Assembly (NCBI GenBank): GCA_050084985.1 | Contig: JBITNC010000001.1 | Span: 201,748,001-201,812,000 of the forward strand | Origin: Nageia nagi | Taxonomy: Eukaryota > Pinophyta | Length of the DNA stretch: 64,000 nucleotides | Direction: 5' to 3' | Program-made: the position numbers and the translations under genes | The notes under the pieces: model-generated | Seen by the model: only the letters and a program-made list of their open reading frames with translations | The model's database searches: none | Told to the model about the DNA's origin: nothing | In this document: positions 23,450 to 34,503 of the stretch, piece after piece | Layout of the letters: every line of letters starts with the position of its first letter | Numbering within the stretch: position 1 is the stretch's first letter

Positions 23450-25014
23450 CTACTATTGGTTCCTCCTGATCCAATATGTCCATGCCAAGATCTAGGTTCG
23501 AATCATCTGACTCCTCCTCTGAGAACACCTCTATGTAGTGCACTTATCCCTTGCTTTGGCAATGGTGACCAAGCTCCCAAGTCTTCTTATAGTAGAAGCA
23601 CTTGCCTTCCTCCCTTAGCTCTCTCCATGTAACTACGTCCAACTATTCATTCAAGGTGGGGGGAAGGATTTGGCCTTACTAGGCCCCTCCTTATCTGCAT
23701 AGGTCTTCCGCATGGCTGGTCCCTTAAATGTCTACCCTCCCTTGAGGGATTCACCATCAGCTCAATACCGTATGCAACACTAATAGCATCATCAAGGTTC
23801 TTAGGACATGACACCTTGACCTTTCCCTGCAATGGTTCCATCAAGCCCTTGATGAAGAGGAATATCAACCATTCCTCAAGAATGTGGTGGATTATGACTA
23901 TGATCTTCTAAAACACTGATACATACTCATCCAATGCTCCTTGCTACCTTAGATCTTGGAAGTAGTCATTCTCCCTCTTCCAATCAAAACTCTTAACTAA
24001 TCGCCTAGCAAACTTGTCAAAAGGGGTGATGAGCGAGTAATATTGGTTGATTACTCCATGTTGCCACCACTTGAGGGCATCACCCTCAAAGTGTAAAAAT
24101 GCAAAATGGAATGCATCTTCCTCCACCATGTTTGGGCTCAAGGTGATGTAAGTTTGTAGTTGATGCAACCATGTCCTAGCAATCATCTGTTTCCCATCAT
24201 ACATCTGCACTTGCATTTTATTTATCTTTTGTTGCAGGTCTTTCTTGTCTCCCCATGAGCTACTTGGAGCATGTGGGTCGTGTGTGCTAGTCCCCTTTAA
24301 CACTAAGATCTCTAGGCATCCATTGAAGTTGACATCTCTCTTTAACCCTAGATCCAACATGGAATACTCCTTAAAAATTTGATTCATCTCTAGTGGACTA
24401 GGAACCCTATTTTTTATTTCCTCCTTGAACTTATTTGCAGACATTGGCTTGGACAACTTGGGGATGATGGGTTGTTCACCCATCTTGCCAATGTCCTCCT
24501 CTAGGTACCTCCCTAGGAGAGGGTTAGTACCCTATTGTGCTTGGTGTGAATGGGATCTCAGGAATGTGGGTTCTAGATGACCTATAGATCCATGGTGAGT
24601 AGATTCCCAATCTCTCAAGCTATGAGATCTCATGCTTGGCTCCCTATATACCCTATCCTCCTCATGCAGCTCCTCTTTGTCATCTAGTATAGGACATGGG
24701 GTGCTGACTTGCCTCTCTGTATCCTCACGAACTCTCACATGCCTGCTCAATTATCGTTGCATGTTGGTGATGGCTCCCGTCATGCTATGGATGGTTGAAA
24801 TGAGCTCATTGAACTTTTGTTTAGGTGTGAAATCTCAAATTGAAGTAGAACTCCTTTGAGTCGATGGAGATCTTCCCCTTGGTGCATCCTCCTCCTCTCT
24901 AAATGTACCCTCATTCAACATCTCATTCATCAATAGTCGATGATCCTCCTCATGGACAACCCTAGAAGGTATCTTTTTGGTATGTGACTTTTCGCTCTTC
25001 CTTGCGGATGACAT
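23450..25014 (-). pseudogene. gag: G2 gag, best preserved capsid copy of the G family
   Basis: The start is the ATG at 25014-25012, about 70 bp inside the PBS. A 179-residue open stretch (24483-23944) covers the capsid core: PSPLEMNQIFKEYSMLDLG, then RTWLHQLQTYITLSPNM, LHFEGDALKWWQHGVINQ and FDKFARRLVKSFDW, typical of the Retrotrans_gag fold. Further left are MEPLQGKVKVSCPKNLDDAI-like sequence and a knuckle near 23560-23610 (KCFYYKKTWELGHHC) in which the second Cys is now Tyr. Several stops and frame changes separate the pieces. It would form particles together with protease in G2. Confidence 0.85.
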
Positions 25015-25086
25015 TTCTCTTCAAGTGTTGGATCTGGTGTAATAGTGATATACTATCGGTTTCATACATAGGTTGGCCAGATCCAA

Positions 25087-25098
25087 GCTCTGATACCA
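25087..25098 (-). other. G2 primer binding site
   Basis: GCTCTGATACCA on plus, that is a perfect TGGTATCAGAGC on minus, one base inside the 5' LTR. Confidence 0.95.
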
Positions 25099-25099
25099 C

Positions 25100-26061
25100 T
25101 GTAAGGATTGAAACACAATCTCAAGTGCAAATCAACAAATTCAATCCAATAAGTGCTCATGTATGGCTTGAGGATGTAAATACAAGCACACAAACCCTCA
25201 TAATGCCAATGTTGGAGCTAGGAAATCAAGCACAAGCACTCATAACACAATAATGCCAATGTCTAGCTCATACATGCATGGAAGAGTAGATACACCATAA
25301 TGTTGCATATATAGACAAGTGTACAACACAAATATGAGATCTAATGCCCAATGGTTGTTTATAAAATAAATAATGATCAATAATACAATAACAGGATCCC
25401 TCAACCTGATAACCCTCCTAGATGTTGCACCTAGGGGATTGCTTAGCATTGCTAAGTCTTATCCTTAGGACAATATAAGAGTAATAATAATCAAGCATGT
25501 CTAGCTATGAGGTTCCAATGTCCTTTTATAACACTTAGCTAGGTTTGGATCTCACCTAGGAATAATTCTCAGCTCCTCTAATCTAACATTAGCTTCTTAG
25601 AGGGCCTAAAATGCCCAACATGGTGTATAGGGGTCAAGCATAAATGCCAACATGCGGGCTTGGAGTACCATAAATGCTAACATGGGAGTTTGGAGTGCCA
25701 CACATGCCTAATGTGGGTCTAAGAGTCATGCATGGGTGTTGGGTGTTATCATGGGCCAACATGGGGGTCTAAGAGTCTCCCCAAGGCTGGCACATGTACA
25801 TAAGTGCTTATCCATTCTCCTAAGTGCTACACAGACCTTGGGATTTCCACAATCATGATCGAGATCTCCAAGTACAATTAATCTCCTAATTTATGCTTGG
25901 GAGGGAGACATCCCACTTGGGGCTCACAATGGGGTCCATTGACCCATTAAGTCTTTTATCCCAAGTACTAACTTAAAACATAACATAATAATAAAGTATG
26001 TTACAAAGGAGAATTCATAGAATTCCATAATCAAGTACAATAATATAAGGGGGACATCACA
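25100..26061 (-). repeat. G2 5' LTR (right)
   Basis: Starts TGTAAGGATTG and ends GGGACATCACA. About 190 bp shorter than the left LTR because a block after AATAACAGG (about 25395) is missing. Confidence 0.85.
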
Positions 26062-26219
26062 ATCAAACTAGATCTTCATGTTGCCTCCCTATGTCATCCT
26101 TGGATCTGGTCTGAGGTGCTATGGGAGACTTCTTCCCCTTTTGGCGCAAGTAAACCTTTTCAGTTCATTGCATCTAGTATCCTCCCCACAAGATGGTAAG
26201 ATTATAGCAATTATACCAC
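26062..26219 (-). other. D interior, 5' part
   Basis: About 160 bp between G2 and the right D LTR. It ends in GCAATTATACCAC, that is GTGGTATAATTGC on minus, a degenerate PBS. No coding potential. Confidence 0.6.
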
Positions 26220-27007
26220 TATGATGTTGCCAAATTATTCTTATCCCAAAATATTAGTGAATCAAGAAATAATTCAGGAAATGAGCTTAAACAATGAAAT
26301 CATGCCACAAAATGTCCAATGCACAAGCCAAAAGGAGAAATAATGTCAACATCTCAATATTTTGCAATGAATGAGCAAGATACAACCAAATAAACCCAAG
26401 AGGGCTAACATTTGGCTCAATGGGCTAGATCTAAGGCATGCACTCTCCAAATGCTAATGTCACACTATTAGGGCCTTCAACCCTAGATTTGAGCTACAAA
26501 GCTAGTTTGACTAAAAGTTTGCATCCTTAGCCAAGTCTAGTGAGGGCTACATCCCACTAAACCCTTCTTCATGCTGAGTTTTTGTCCAATGAGAGGCCAA
26601 GAGATGATGTTGCCACTCCAAAGATAGATGTCAAATTGTATGCAAGATGCCTCCTCAACACTATGCCTACCAAATATATAGGAATCCCTCAAGGTTGGAC
26701 ATCCACACACCCCTTAAGGAGACATCATACTTGGATGCCTAAATCATACCTTGGGATCACACCAAATCATGAGCTCACCTTCTAATCATGCGTTGTGCCT
26801 TAGGATCTGTATTATTACATTTAAATGCTCCCAAACAACCTCTAGGAGGGAGACCTCCCACTTTGGGGCTCACAATTGGTCCATGAGACCCATATGTCTC
26901 CTATTCGAAGTTACAATGATGCCTAAGTACACATGCAACTAATAAATAAATACTCCTAAATATAAAAACACCCCTAAAAGGAATGGCTTCAAGAAAGGAA
27001 CATCACA
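26220..27007 (-). repeat. D 5' LTR (right)
   Basis: Starts TATGATGTTG and ends GAACATCACA, 788 bp like its partner, followed by GAAGA. Confidence 0.85.
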
Positions 27008-27012
27008 GAAGA

Positions 27013-27946
27013 CTAGTGCCAACATTGGTGTAGCTGAACACAATCGTGGGAAGTTGAAGTGGTTCTAAGCATTTCAAGATGATATGGAAGTTATGGAGGT
27101 TGTTGAAATATCCAAAAGGCATCGATTTTCATTACACTACTATAAATTATCAAGAAGCCAAGGTTGGTAAGAGGTAGAGCCAAGAGGAATCCAAAGAAGG
27201 ATCCAACAATCCAAGAGGAGGATCCACAAGAACCATACGAGATGGAATTACCTAGTGGAGTTTATTCTTATTGTATTCCCACTAGCAAACCCTGTTGCCA
27301 TTGTTGATTGCAAAGTGTTAGATGGAGACTAGAATATAGGAATAGGAAAGCTTCATAAGAAGGGAGATCCTTTCCATTTCCATGTTGTAATATTAATTAG
27401 ATGGACATTTCTTATGTAATAGGAAGATCAATGATGTAATAGTGGCATTTGCATTGTTGAGAGCATGTTGTATTTGTGAGAGGTATAACATAAGTCTAAT
27501 ATGCGAACAAGAAATGTAAAAAAAGAGATATGTTGTCTATAAGAGTGATCAAAGGAGCTTGAAGTCTTTCACGAAATGTTGGAAGAGAGAGTTCTAGACC
27601 ATGGGATGGTAGAACTAAAGAAGCAAGGTGTTGTTACAAACACCTACATCGATGCTAGTGTGAGCGCTAGCACTACTGTAGTAGAATAATTTAACCTAAT
27701 TTGGTTGATCTTGAAGGAGCATTAAAATCATGGGAGTTGGAAAGTGAATGTCCAGAAGATTGAGGCAACACTCATACTACTCGTGGTTGTAAACTTCATC
27801 TTTGTATCAATAATAAAATAATGTGAAAACCATTGAAAGGGGATATACTCTCACATTAAGAGGAACCTCTATAAAACTTTGTCTTGTTGTGCATGTTATT
27901 ATGTTAATATTTTCAATGCATTTTTGCAATCAGTAGGTAGCACAAT
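27013..27946. other. Unassigned sequence, possibly old LTR element
   Basis: No ORF of note. It begins with CTAGTGCCAACATTGG-type motifs and ends in AT-rich DNA containing AATAATAAAATAATG, reminiscent of an LTR 3' region. I cannot find a partner LTR. Confidence 0.4.
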
Positions 27947-27951
27947 AAATG

Positions 27952-29204
27952 TATGACATCCCCCTTGTTCAATTAGTGGGTCTGAAAGATTCTTCTTTCT
28001 CATATACTTTATTTATGTATTTTTACTTTCATAATTGTAACTTAGGATAGGAGACTTACTGGGTCAATGGACCCCACTGTGAGCCCAAGTGGGCTGTCTC
28101 CCTCCTAAGGATAGATTAGGCATTTATTATGTACTTGGAGATCTCGATAATGATTATGGGAATCCCAAGGTCTATAGCTACATTTAGGTGATGGATGGAT
28201 CATTATTTACTCACGCTAGTCTTGGGGAGGCCCCCACACCCCCACGCTAGTCCAATTGGACACCAGGACTCCCACGCATGACTCCTTGACCCACGTGGGC
28301 ATGTGTGGAACACCTAGGACTCAATGTTGGCACTTAATGCACTTTGTCCCCCTATGTTGGCATGCCTAACCCCTAAGCACCCATGTTAGGTATTCAGAGC
28401 CCTTAGGAGGCCAACATTGGATTCAAGGAGCTAGGTGATTACTCCTAGGTGAGATCCAGACAAAGCTGATGCATAAATAAACACTGGAGCCTCATTACTG
28501 GATATACAAATTATTACGTCCAAAGGACAAGTCATCTTAGCGGTGCTAAGCAATCTCCCTAAGTGCAACACTTAGGAGGGCATTTATGTTGAGAGATCCT
28601 ATTTGTCTACAACACTGGCACAATGCCCTTGCCCATCTGATGGCATCCAAGGTATTGCTTCTACCTTTAATGGTTATCCAGGATTTGAGGACTCCTTCAA
28701 TGGAGAGGATTCTTATTATGAGGGAGTGTATTGTCCCATGGTTCCAAGATTGTTCCAATTGTAAGGATATTCATTGTTGTGCCCTAGTTGGCTCTTGAGA
28801 GGCCGTCAACCCTCCTAGACTTGGTATTGTATCATTACCAGTTCAGATCATTTGTATACTGCCAAGGGCATATGGATCTCATTCTTATGTTGTGTTCAAC
28901 TATTTCTGCATGCATTGGTTTACTATTGTTATATGTGGTTATATATGCCAAACGTTGGCTTTGTGAGGTGATGTTGATGTTGTATGATCATTCTGGCTAG
29001 ACATGGGTGTATGAATGTTTGATAATGTCACTCTAGCTTAGACGTTGGCATCATTCCATTGTTGTGATTCGTATTAGATGTCCTAACCCTAACGTTGCAT
29101 ATTTGAGAGTGTGTTTGCTTTTATTTGATGCCCTAAGCTTGATGTTAGGGTTTGATGGTCCAAATTTGCTAGTTTGAGCTTGAGTTGTATTTTGGATCAT
29201 CACA
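27952..29204 (+). repeat. Solo LTR of the G/P gypsy family
   Basis: 1253 bp from TATGACATCCCCC to GGATCATCACA, with AAATG on both sides (27947-27951 and 29205-29209). It contains the conserved block GGGTCAATGGACCCCACTGT, four or more ~30-bp CATGTTGG-type motifs, and the CTCCTAGGTGAGATCCAGA block shared with the P LTRs. There is no PBS or interior on either side. Confidence 0.85.
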
Positions 29205-29209
29205 AAATG

Positions 29210-30129
29210 AAGATACGGATCTTTTAGTCAAGTTGTTATCCAACATTAGCACTAACACTATATAAACACTAATGATGGGGAAATAAGCAAAGTTTGACTA
29301 TGAAACTGGATCTGTCTTGAAAATAAAATGCAAAGCAAAATTTGTATTTAGAGATCCAAGTATGCTATGAGCATTTGATGATTACAAATAAAAATGGACA
29401 TCTATCCAAAGGATCACTGATATCATGTATCTCCTTACTTGACTAATCTGATGAGCTTAATTTTATCATGGGGCTACCATGATAATGGATCTTTTAATAC
29501 ACCAAAAGAACCAAAGTAAAATAGAATTGTTGTTATCATGGGATTGGCATGGTGATGTATCTTTTATTGTATTTCAAAAGATCAAAAAAGGATTCAACTA
29601 TCATAAATAAGAATATCTATATAAAGTTGTTGATGTCTTATTTGTTCGATTCACTGGATTTACTTAAAGGAATCTTGATATCATTTTGAAATGATTTTAT
29701 TGTTGCTAAAACATTGAAGGATTAAAATACTGAAGGACTAATGTAATACTGAAAAAGTAATAACTAATTTACCTATTCATTATACTGACTAATGAATTTC
29801 ATAAAACTATAAAGAAACATCACTAATATTATTGTAAATAAAATTCAACACCGCCAACATTCTTGCGTTGCATTGGTTTTCTTTTTCTTTTTCTATTTTT
29901 GCTTATATAACGTTTTTCAACAAGTTGGTTCTCAAAAGTTACTTATCCATTTACACTAGGAAACTTGGTTTGGTTATCACAAAATGGATCTTTTGATAAA
30001 GATGGAAAGCCAACAAAATTAGTTTTCATCTTTAAATAAATTGAAAGTGCATATATATTGTTGATGAGATGATTTATCAGGATAATGTTATACATAGAAC
30101 TTTTTCAAGTGTATAATGCTGAGATTTTT
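29210..30129. other. AT-rich spacer
   Basis: No coding region or repeat boundary recognised, apart from a short pyrimidine-rich run near 29879-29905. Confidence 0.5.
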
Positions 30130-30960
30130 TCTATTCCTTGCCATATATTGAGGGCAGCTTACATGCCCATATTCATGTATTCTCAATAATAACATAAGGT
30201 ACAAGCCAATTAGGCTCAAACTTGTCTTTCAACTCATCATTTGAAATTGTCTTGTTAATGTTCTCCCTCAGTATCAAATCTCCTACTTGGAATTTTTTAT
30301 GCTTAATTTTCTTTCCATACACTCTTTTAATTATGTTTTGTTAAAAATTTTGATGTCCTATGGCAAGAAATTTTTTTCCTCCAAGCTCTCTTACTGTTCC
30401 AACCTTTCCTTTCTTACTTCTTCATTTTGACCAATTCCTTAAAGAGGAACTCTTAAAGATGGGATTTCCAGCTCAAGGGGAACCGCTGGTTCATCTCCAT
30501 AAACTAGTAAGGAATTGCTCCTATTGTTGTATTATACTAATTTTGTGAACCAATAATTCATATGGTAGCTGATCATGTTAATCTCTATCATGCTTATCAA
30601 GAATTTTAGATAAAATATTTCTTATTATCTTGTTTGTTACTTCAACCTTTTCATTACCTTTGAGGATATATGCTAATGAGAATATATGTTTGATATAAAA
30701 CTTTTTGCAAAACTCTCTATCTCTTTTTCCAGTGAAATTTGGGCCGTTTGTCCACGATTACTTGATATGAGACACCAAAACTCTCCCATCTCTTAGATAA
30801 AATGCTACGCATGTTGAAGTACCTTTAAAGGCCCATAGCCAATATTAATGAAAAAGGCACAAGTCCTTCATAAATGTGGTGGTCTATCCAACATTTACCA
30901 TCTTTCTAAGCTTCTCCTGAAAATTTAAAGCATGTGTCAAAGGTCAACATCAGCATATGG
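30130..30960 (-). pseudogene. Decayed gypsy integrase, C-terminal half
   Basis: Read on the minus strand, about 30750-30560 gives an integrase-core end (NGPNFTGK, then FCKKFYIKHIFSLAY, VEVTNKIIRNILSKILDKH, HDQLPYELL), and further left comes SLVYGDEP-like sequence. About 30330-30170 gives the integrase C-terminal domain (KRVYGKKIKHKKFQVGDLIL, then KFEPNWLVPYVI). Several stops and frame changes are present. The wording is unlike the chromoviruses in this window and closer to Tat/Athila-type integrases, but that clade call is tentative. No LTR or RT belonging to it is seen. Confidence 0.7.
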
Positions 30961-31815
30961 TCTAGTGGGTGACCAGGCCCTGCAAAAGGAGAATCTCAAA
31001 AGAATTAAAACGAAAATAAAAGGATTGAATGTTGTACATGATTAGAGCTTGATGGCCAGAAGAATAGATCAACATGGAAAATCAATCTTAAAAGTTAAAA
31101 TCATAAAAGTAGTGAAGGGTCAACGGTAAGAGAAAAATTATCTCCAAGTACAAGAAGTGGGTTGCAAGGGTAAACACAATAGATTATTTGCAGTTACAGC
31201 AAAGGCAGAATGCCTTGACTTATATAATAAAATATATTTATACCAGTCTTGGGAAAGTGATATATCATTATCAACAATGAAAGTTATCATAATTGTCTCA
31301 AGTTTAATAAGTTGGTAGGATGAGTATGTACAGTCCTATATATATATATATATTTGATTGGATTTTGTTATATATTCCTGATGTTATAGTTGTTTACTTT
31401 TTCCACTTTTAGGTTATGGTTTGCTTCCATATACGTTGTATTCTTTGATTAATAACTGGATCCTGGCGTGTTTTATGTGGTGACCTTGACTGAGTCTTGC
31501 ATCATCACCTTTGATCTTAAATTCCAAATTTTACTCACATTTCTGCTATGAATAACTTGAAATGTTAATAAGCTTCCTGGAAAGTAAAGAAGTGAACTCG
31601 TTGCCACTTTCATTTCCTTGTATCATGACCTTGAAGCTGTCTTTTTTCTCTGTCAACGTTGTGATGTTCATTCTCCAGAAATGGGAAGACAACACCTGTT
31701 CTTGTCTATTATCTATAATTGTATTCTCATGGCCGCATGAAATATGGCTTGAGAAATTGTAGTCATGGATCGCTTGCTATCCAAAAGACAACAGGAAATT
31801 GTTGCGAGTGTTAAT
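30961..31815. other. Low-complexity spacer
   Basis: Non-coding as far as I can see, with a (TA)n tract at about 31338-31352. Confidence 0.5.
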
Positions 31816-32405
31816 GCTTACTGTAAACAGGATGGGATTGATAAGATAATCTGCATGATAAGTCATGCCCTTGCAGAATGAAAAAAACTAAATAGAATAT
31901 GCTCCATTTATTTTTATAATGAAATAACAAAAACTTAACCTTGCCAAATTTGTCTAATAGGCAAGAAACTTGTCAGGGTATTCATCCATTGCATTACATA
32001 GACGGTTTCAGAATGGAATTGGTGAGAGAAAAGGTGCAAAACAAATTTCATATGTACGAGTTCAGAAAAACCCTATGCATCCATCAAAATTTTGTGGTAT
32101 ATAGGTGTCAATGCTTACCGTAAAAAAAATAGGATGGAGAAGATCATCCACATTATTAGTCATGCACTTTGCAGGATGAAAAATCTAAAGAAAGAAATGC
32201 TCCATTTATTTATAATGAAATAAGAAGAAGTGAAATTTGCAGAATTTGACCGATAAGCAAGAAACTTGTCAAATTATTCATCTGCTGCACTAGATGGACT
32301 GTTTCAGAATGGTATTTTACGAGGGAAAAACATATTTTGTATATTCGAGTTCAGAAAAAACCCATGCATTCATCAAAAGTTCATTTTGTATGGAACATAG
32401 GAGTA
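31816..32405. repeat. Two-copy tandem duplication, ~297-bp unit
   Basis: The unit starting GCTTACTGTAAACAGGATGG (31816) is repeated from GCTTACCGTAAAAAAAATAGG (about 32113). Matching landmarks include GATAAGTCATGCCCTTGCAG/ATTAGTCATGCACTTTGCAG, GCTCCATTTATTT, GCAAGAAACTTGTCA and GAGTTCAGAAAAA. The two copies have diverged. Confidence 0.8.
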
Positions 32406-32589
32406 TACATAAAAAGTGATTCTACGTCATCTGCAAAAAGCCAGAAAATTTATTAAAATTTAAATAAATACTTACCATAATCACCCAACTGCTTGTAATT
32501 CAGCATGACAATGTCAAAGTAAAAGCTATAAAGATAAAGTACCAGTGACTACAAATTCTAGCACAAAATTTCAAAGACTGGAAAAAATG

Positions 32590-32780
32590 AGGAACTGCAG
32601 CTACATACAGAAAAAGCTTTCACAAAATTTGAATATGATCATAAATTTTAGTTTCAGAACCATATCATAAATGCCCACTCAGGTGCGTAACTTTATCCAG
32701 CAAAACTCACAAAAACATTGCAAATAGGATCATAAATGTTAGTTTCAAAACCATATCAAATAAGTGCCCAATCAGGAATG
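32590..32780. repeat. Two-copy tandem duplication, ~100-bp unit
   Basis: GATCATAAATTTTAGTTTCA...CCATATCATAAATGCCCA and GATCATAAATGTTAGTTTCA...CCATATCAAATAAGTGCCCA occur in direct orientation about 90-100 bp apart. Confidence 0.7.
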
Positions 32781-32984
32781 GGACACTTGTAGGCCCAACC
32801 GGGTCCAGAGTATCGAACACAATGCAACCACAGCCCTTCCTCATGTTCATCATAACTGCACCATATTACATATGTTGTCAAAAGTTCAAAGCATAAGACA
32901 TCATTTCCACGAAGAGCATGAAATCAGAAATACTAACATTTTAGAAACAAAATCTTTTTTTGCCAACACCACTGCAGTAGTGTT

Positions 32985-33345
32985 TTTCATAAAATTTACA
33001 TAAATAACCTAAGCAGCCGCAAAAAGATTGACCAAGACATAACCTAGGACTTCCCAGTCTTGGTTGGCTCTAACTGAACTATCTAGAAAATAAATGCAAG
33101 ATGTTCTTCACAAAATTTATGCGAATAACCTAACCATCCCCAACAGAAATGGCCAAGATATAAACCAAGACCTCCCATTCTTGGTTGGGTGATCTACCAA
33201 GTAAGTTATCTAGAAAATAAAATCACCATATTCTTCACAAAGTTTGTGTGAATAATCTAACCATCCCAAAAAGAACTGGCCAAGAAATAAACACAGGACC
33301 TCCCATTCCTGGTCGGATGCTATCTGGAAAATATAAGCTAAATAC
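32985..33345. repeat. Three-copy tandem repeat, ~124-bp unit
   Basis: CATAAAATTTACATAAATAA (32987), CACAAAATTTATGCGAATAA (33110) and CACAAAGTTTGTGTGAATAA (33236) each start a unit that continues with CTAACCATCCC-like, GGCCAAGA-like and CCCATTCTTGGTTGG-like blocks. Confidence 0.8.
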
Positions 33346-34269
33346 TAATATGTTATTCATCAAATAGCATAGCCTTCGACTGCCTCTAATTAGATACTCA
33401 AAAACAACAAAAATATTCCATTAGAAAGGCACGTGTTGTGAATTGGTGTATTAAAGATTGGGGATTCCTTCACACGGCTAAGGATTCTAAACATATCTCA
33501 TAGATAATAAAAAATCGTGCAATTTTGAACCAATTTGAAAATAAGAGTGTAACCTACAAGATACATCAGGTTCTCAGCCATCTTTTAATGGGATGAGGGA
33601 CATTTCTTCTATATAAAAAAAATAATGTTGCAAAACTATAGACACTTAAAACCATAAAAACAAAGGGCATCCAAATAAGTTTCTTCTATGGAAATTACTG
33701 ATCATTTTATTTTTTTATTTCATATTACAAAATGCAGAAAATCAATGATATCATACCTATAAGCATAGTAGTTATACTTGAACTCTGCAAAACTTGAAAA
33801 GCCTTTGGCTTGATAAAAACTTGGACTCGGAAAAAATCAGTTGAAAACTCGCCAAAAAATTCAAGAATAGGAATATTAAAGTAATTTGGCAAAACTTGAG
33901 ACTGAGCAAAAAACAAAAAATCAACTACAAAATTGGCAAAAACTCAATCAAATCTTGGTAAACCTCAACAACGTATGAGTTGAATGTAAGTACCTATTTT
34001 GATCAACTAAGCAAGATTACTTACGACTTATGAGTAATCACCAGACTCAAAAGAGTTTGAATACTATACCATAACTTATAAGTATAGACCAAAATAGTAT
34101 TTTCAGCTTACATAATTCACATGATCTATAAAAATCATACTTACAACCCGTTAGAAATCTCATGAAACAGAACATAAGGATTTTCAGAAATAATAAAAAC
34201 AAAAAATTTGAAAAAAACATTGACTAGTCAACTGTAGTATCACAAATCCTGATGAAGAATTTGAGGCTA
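33346..34269. other. AT-rich spacer
   Basis: No supported gene. It could be intron or flank of the ORF fragment that follows, but I have no splice evidence. Confidence 0.4.
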
Positions 34270-34503
34270 CTACCACATGGTGTGTGTTCTGCACATGTGC
34301 ATCACTGGTTGTTGAAGATAGAGTTTCGCATTCCATATTCCTTCGTTTATGAGAGCAATATAATCTGCATTCCGTAAAGCAATGCGAAAGGCAGTGCGCA
34401 GTTGTTTCAATAGATGCAAGGTGCAGCTAAATGTGTTATGCTTGAAGATTTTTGATCCAGCTGACAGCCAGTAGAGGGAGAACTTCAGTTCTCTCACGTT
34501 GAT
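34270..34503 (-). pseudogene. Unrecognised ORF fragment interrupted by chromovirus E1
   Basis: A minus-strand open frame ends at a TAG (34270-34272) and carries about 77 codons of ordinary amino-acid composition (for example LKFSLYWLSAGSKIF, then LLKQLRTAFRIALRNADYIA). It is entered from the E1 LTR at 34503. If E1 and one TSD copy are ignored, the frame continues on the far side (40296 to about 40325) for roughly a dozen more codons before a stop. It may be an exon or chance. I recognise no family. The surrounding 31.8-34.5 kb is the least transposon-like part of the window, which makes a host relic conceivable. Confidence 0.3.

Larger units (their letters stand above)
13606..26061 (-). mobile_element. 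G2: minus-strand gag-protease gypsy element, interrupted
   Basis: Same family plan as G1. The 5' LTR lies at the right (25100-26061), followed leftward by PBS (25087-25098), gag (25014 down to ~23450), protease (~23440-22990), a 30-bp repeat array split by a copia insertion, the polypurine tract (about 14757-14769) and the 3' LTR (13606-14754). After removing the copia element and the solo LTR at 14814-15948 the interior is ~3.15 kb, close to G1 (~3.09 kb). No RT or integrase is present. The flanks ATCGT (13601-13605) and ATCAA (26062-26066) match in only three of five bases, so the target duplication is uncertain. Confidence 0.85.
12497..27007 (-). mobile_element. D: short non-autonomous LTR element, host of the nest
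   Basis: Two LTRs of equal length (788 bp, 12497-13284 and 26220-27007) flank an interior of only about 480 bp once the inserted G2 element (13606-26061) is removed, so D itself was about 2.05 kb. The flanks CAAGA (12492-12496) and GAAGA (27008-27012) are a probable target duplication with one mismatch. A purine-rich tract (read on minus: GGGAAGGAAGGAATG) abuts the left LTR, and a weak PBS-like GTGGTATAATTGC abuts the right LTR, giving minus orientation. The interior has no protein domain that I recognise. Confidence 0.8.

Noticed and set aside
14814-26061. Pairing the LTR at 14814 with the LTR at 25100 as one element
   Set aside because: The 14814-15948 LTR has its own ATTAT duplication, and G2 interior sequence continues across it when compared with G1, so it is a solo LTR.
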